Assembly (NCBI GenBank): GCA_030248215.1
Contig: JASANG010001107.1
Span: 496,001 to 560,000 of the forward strand
Length of the DNA: 64,000 nucleotides
Direction of reading: 5' to 3'
Origin: Enoplolaimus lenunculus
Lineage: Eukaryota > Nematoda > Enoplea > Enoplida > Thoracostomopsidae
Below, in pieces: positions 61,231 through 64,000 of the stretch (position 1 is its first letter; every line of letters begins with the position of its first letter). The notes under the pieces are model-generated. The model was not told where the DNA came from. It searched no databases and was given only the letters and a program-made list of their open reading frames with translations. Position numbers and translations under genes: made by a program.

Positions 61231-61522
61231 TCTACTTTGAAAAGTACACTACAGTCCTTCGTTCTGCGGTAAAAAATACAAAATGCAACGTAGATTTTCT
61301 CATATTCGCACAGTATGTTTTAATAGATTCCGACTGATTTTTTGCAATATTCACGTATTAAAAATGAAAGAATGAGAAAACTCTGTGGACGTTTACTTTT
61401 TGTTTGATTATATAGTTTGTATTTTAGCGATTTTAGGGCAGTATTAGTCAACTGCAAGCTTTCGAACAGCAGAAAACATTGTCACTCGTTAAGCGCATGT
61501 CAAGTCGTTCCTGTGGCCATGG

Positions 61523-61610
61523 TGTAACCGGATATCTGTTTCCGGCAAACATCGGTGTCCGTTTCCGCTTTCATTTCCGATATAGAAATACTGGAATTTC
61601 TGACATTTTT
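61523..61610. repeat. CCGGATATCCG-type repeat
   Basis: GTAACCGGATATCTGTTTCC and TCCGTTTCCGCTTTCATTTC match the start of 25553. It lies about 120 bp before the start codon of MARVEL gene 2. Confidence 0.5.
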
Positions 61611-61729
61611 ATGCTCAAAATTATTTATAAATCACGTTATAACTTTTTGAAAACATTGTGTTTACATTATTCCTTTTTTTAAGATTAGCGCATCTCATAC
61701 CGAAATACAAACGTTTTCTCTAACCGGGT

Positions 61730-63530
61730 ATGGTTAAGATTGAAACTATTGCCAGTATTCCACATCAACCGCTTCCGAGCGTGAACTCCAATGACGTCAT
61801 CGTATCCCCGCATCCAGATGACCCTAGTTTCGAAATAGACGACCCTGTACCATCTAGTAGTGACCCAGAATTCACTGAAAATGATGCAAATACTAATCCA
61901 AATCCCACGAAGAATGCTCCTTCAGCAGCTGTTCGCCATTCTGATCAAGTAACAAATATACCAAAATCAAACTTAAGCGAAAGAAAACTTTGCCTGTTTA
62001 AACCGCAGCCTAATCTTGCTTTGGACGTATTATCAGTCAGTCGGGTTGTTTGTTTGGTAAGTTGAATTAAAGAAGAGCAGCATGATTTGCTAAAAGTATA
62101 TTATGCTGTTGTTTGGATCTCGTTTCTAGTTGAGCGATAAATATCGACATATTTGGTGTTCCAGCAATACTCCAAATCATCTGACCAATGTATAAAACAG
62201 GCCATAACAGTAATAGAAGCATATTCCTAAGCCTAACCCTAAACCTAAGCCTAAGCCTAAGCATAGCAATAAGTTTATACCTAGGCCTAAGCCAAAGCCT
62301 GTTCAAAAACAGATAGACTTAAATTTACTAGTAAAAGTGAAATGTGTATCAGTTTCCTCCTCATAAATTATCACATTTCGAAATTTACAATACAGGTTGA
62401 CAACGCTGGGACCAAGACCGTTTACTTTACGACCCAGGGAGATTCATGGACGGAGTAAGATTTAATATATGCATCAAGTTGAAATTAATGGCATTCGTCA
62501 AATAGTACAAGTATTTTTTCCAGGTTAATTTGATCATTGCGGCATTGTGCACAGGAGTAGCACCGAATTCATACGGCGCGGAAGCTTTTGTATTATTAAT
62601 TGCAATATTTGGAATTGTGTCGCTAGTTTTGTTTGAAATATGGTACATTGCTGGCTCACCTGCTATATGGAACGGTTTGCCGTGTCATCTTGCGGTAAGT
62701 GTAAATCTTGAATACCTTCAGAAGTTTGCCATTTTTTGCATGTGAGACAAATTTGTGGTTGTTGATCCCGGTGTAATTTCGAAAAATTGGGCTAAAATAG
62801 ACTGTTAGTTTCACAGATATCGGTTGTGAACTGCGCTTAAATTATAACTTCCTGGTGGCTGAGATGAATTCTAGCAAAAATTTAAATATATTTTATGTAT
62901 TTTGAATTTTATACCTTAGGATTTAACGTAGCTTACGCACTGCGGGATCGCTAAATTTTGGCGTGATTTTATTCGTTTAAAAATAAAACTGGCAGGTCAC
63001 AATCGCTTTTAAATGCTGTATATTTTGACTTTTACTGACCAAATAAGGTGAACTAAAATTGGATTGAATTAATTTTCATTTGACAGGAGTTTGGATTTGA
63101 CACACTATGGGCATTGTTAATGTTCATTTTGGGTTGCGTTGAAATTGCAGCCGCTCGCTGGGCAATTAACCGATGCCATTTAGCGCATTATGAACTTCTC
63201 GACGACTGTAATCGTAGTCATGATTCGTACGCTGCATGTTCGGTAAGTTAAAAAGTTGATAATGCATGTAAAAAAGGGTTTCACAACTAGGTTCATTTCG
63301 CATACAAACCGAATGTACCCAGTGCGCGTTGTGTTTTTGATCTACTAGACCACCCTCAATTTAACGGACGTAGCTGACCGATTTGTTCACTTTCATACAT
63401 TAGAGTATTTCCATTGTAGGATGCGCCGTTGGGGTATGCAAACTATGCAACAAGTGATGGTTCATTTTGTCCCTTGCATTTTTCGATAAGTTGCAAACTC
63501 TTATCTTGTGCCACCAACGACTTTTGTTAA
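61730..63530 (+). CDS. MARVEL-domain tetraspan protein, paralogue 2, 3' end incomplete
   Basis: Exons 61730-62056, 62524-62694 and 63087-63242 (109+57+52 codons) are firm. Donors are GTAAGT each time; acceptors are TTTTCCAG and TTTGACAG; introns are phase 0. An in-frame stop lies three codons before the ATG. The N-terminus is long (about 98 residues), Pro-, Ser- and Asp-rich and presumably cytoplasmic. Membrane segments are about 100-122, 130-152 and 170-190. Exon 2 equals that of MARVEL gene 1 (171 nt), and exon 3 starts EFGFDTLWALLMFILGC against ELGIQAIWAIFYFISGC there. A possible exon 63420-63530 (after ATTGTAG, phase 0, ending in TAA) adds 36 Cys-containing residues but no TM4. The true TM4 exon is therefore probably beyond the window. 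The family role is membrane trafficking or apposition; the exact job is unknown. Confidence 0.85.
62205..62330 (+). mobile_element. TTAGGC-hexamer MITE in intron 1 of MARVEL gene 2
   Basis: AGGCCATAACAGTAATAGAA precedes CCTAAGCCTAAGCCTAAGC and CCTAGGCCTAAGCC. It has the same order as the left half of family B. Its right end, with AGTAAAAGTGAAATG, is decayed. Confidence 0.55.
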
Positions 63531-64000
63531 GATGCATTAATTATAACGCGCTAATTGTTAATGTTGGTGTCAACCTGCGTAACTAACTTAGGACACCGAG
63601 GAAATTAACGACAACGAAAGTTTGCATCAAAACATTTTTAAAGTGGTTCTTTAACACTTTTCCAACTAATCGCTCAAGGGTAATGGTTACGCAGGTATAA
63701 AAAAATTCTTAGGCTTAGGTAAACCTTTTTTTACACCTAGCAGTTTGGTAATTTTTAAATGTCAATTATTCTACTTGATAGTCAAGAAATCTCTATTTTT
63801 GCACCAGCGGTGGAACCAGCAGCTAATTTTGAGAGCGTATAGCATTTATATAAGTTTTTCATTTACGTGAATGTAAAAGTATACATTCTTTTTAGAGGCC
63901 TGCCTCTTTTAATACCCACTTTGTTAGTACAGTGTTTGATGTACCTGCAGATTGTTTAAAAACCACGACGGAAAAAATGTGTTTTTATTTTGCTTCGAAT
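63531..64000. other. Right edge, probably intron of MARVEL gene 2
   Basis: No TM4-like exon was found in any frame. A short hexamer-like word, TTCTTAGGCTTAGG, lies at about 63710. Confidence 0.4.

Noticed and set aside
63420-63530. Confident final exon of MARVEL gene 2
   Set aside because: It has a good acceptor and keeps phase, but lacks the fourth membrane segment expected for the family. It is kept as tentative only.
1-64000. Firm assignment to nematodes from the TTAGGC hexamer
   Set aside because: The hexamers are inside mobile elements, and no trans-splice leader or other nematode-specific mark was seen. It is kept only as a hint.

Overview
This window looks like AT-rich, repeat-dense nuclear DNA from an invertebrate animal. 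It holds spliced genes with GT-AG introns, a BEL/Pao-type LTR retroelement fossil (a metazoan-restricted group) and many short non-autonomous DNA transposons. Hexamer tracts of TTAGGC/GCCTAA occur at about 18 places. TTAGGC is the nematode telomere unit, which hints at a nematode or relative, but the tracts sit inside interspersed elements, so this hint is weak. No bacterial-style operons, rRNA, CRISPR array or intact tRNA was seen.

Only two protein-coding genes are well supported. They are paralogues encoding four-transmembrane MARVEL/CMTM-like proteins. The first runs on the minus strand from 33827 to 30084 in four exons (219 aa, all introns phase 0, AATAAA after the stop). The second runs on the plus strand from 61730 toward the right edge. 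Its exon 2 has the same length as the first gene's (171 nt), exon 3 is nearly the same (156 against 159 nt), and phases and sequence pattern agree. Its TM4 exon was not found and probably lies beyond the window. Weaker candidates are a 115-aa secreted or anchored ORF at 29534-29881 and orphan terminal-exon-like pieces near 13083 and 50331.

Layout. 0-3.4 kb: no supported gene, two hAT-type MITEs. 3.44-5.49 kb: an 18-bp minisatellite (about 114 units) that is open in most frames without being a gene. 5.52-6.42 kb: a foldback transposon with perfect 178-bp arms. 6.4-30 kb: gene-poor DNA packed with MITE families, TTAGGC-hexamer elements, a degenerate minisatellite and one possible exon. 30.1-33.8 kb: MARVEL gene 1. 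34-57.8 kb: more MITEs, a 33-bp tandem repeat, a second foldback (46041-47164) with 239-bp arms and a nested hexamer element, a tRNA-related sequence and a possible orphan exon. 57.88-60.80 kb: a broken BEL/Pao element bounded by LTR-like direct repeats, with an unusual SGNH-hydrolase-like part after the pol remnant. 61.73 kb to the end: MARVEL gene 2.

The most interesting points are the BEL element with an added SGNH-like domain, the spread of the same TTAGGC hexamer through elements with different terminal repeats, the two long-armed foldbacks that both end in CTAGAA, and the MARVEL pair with conserved gene structure.
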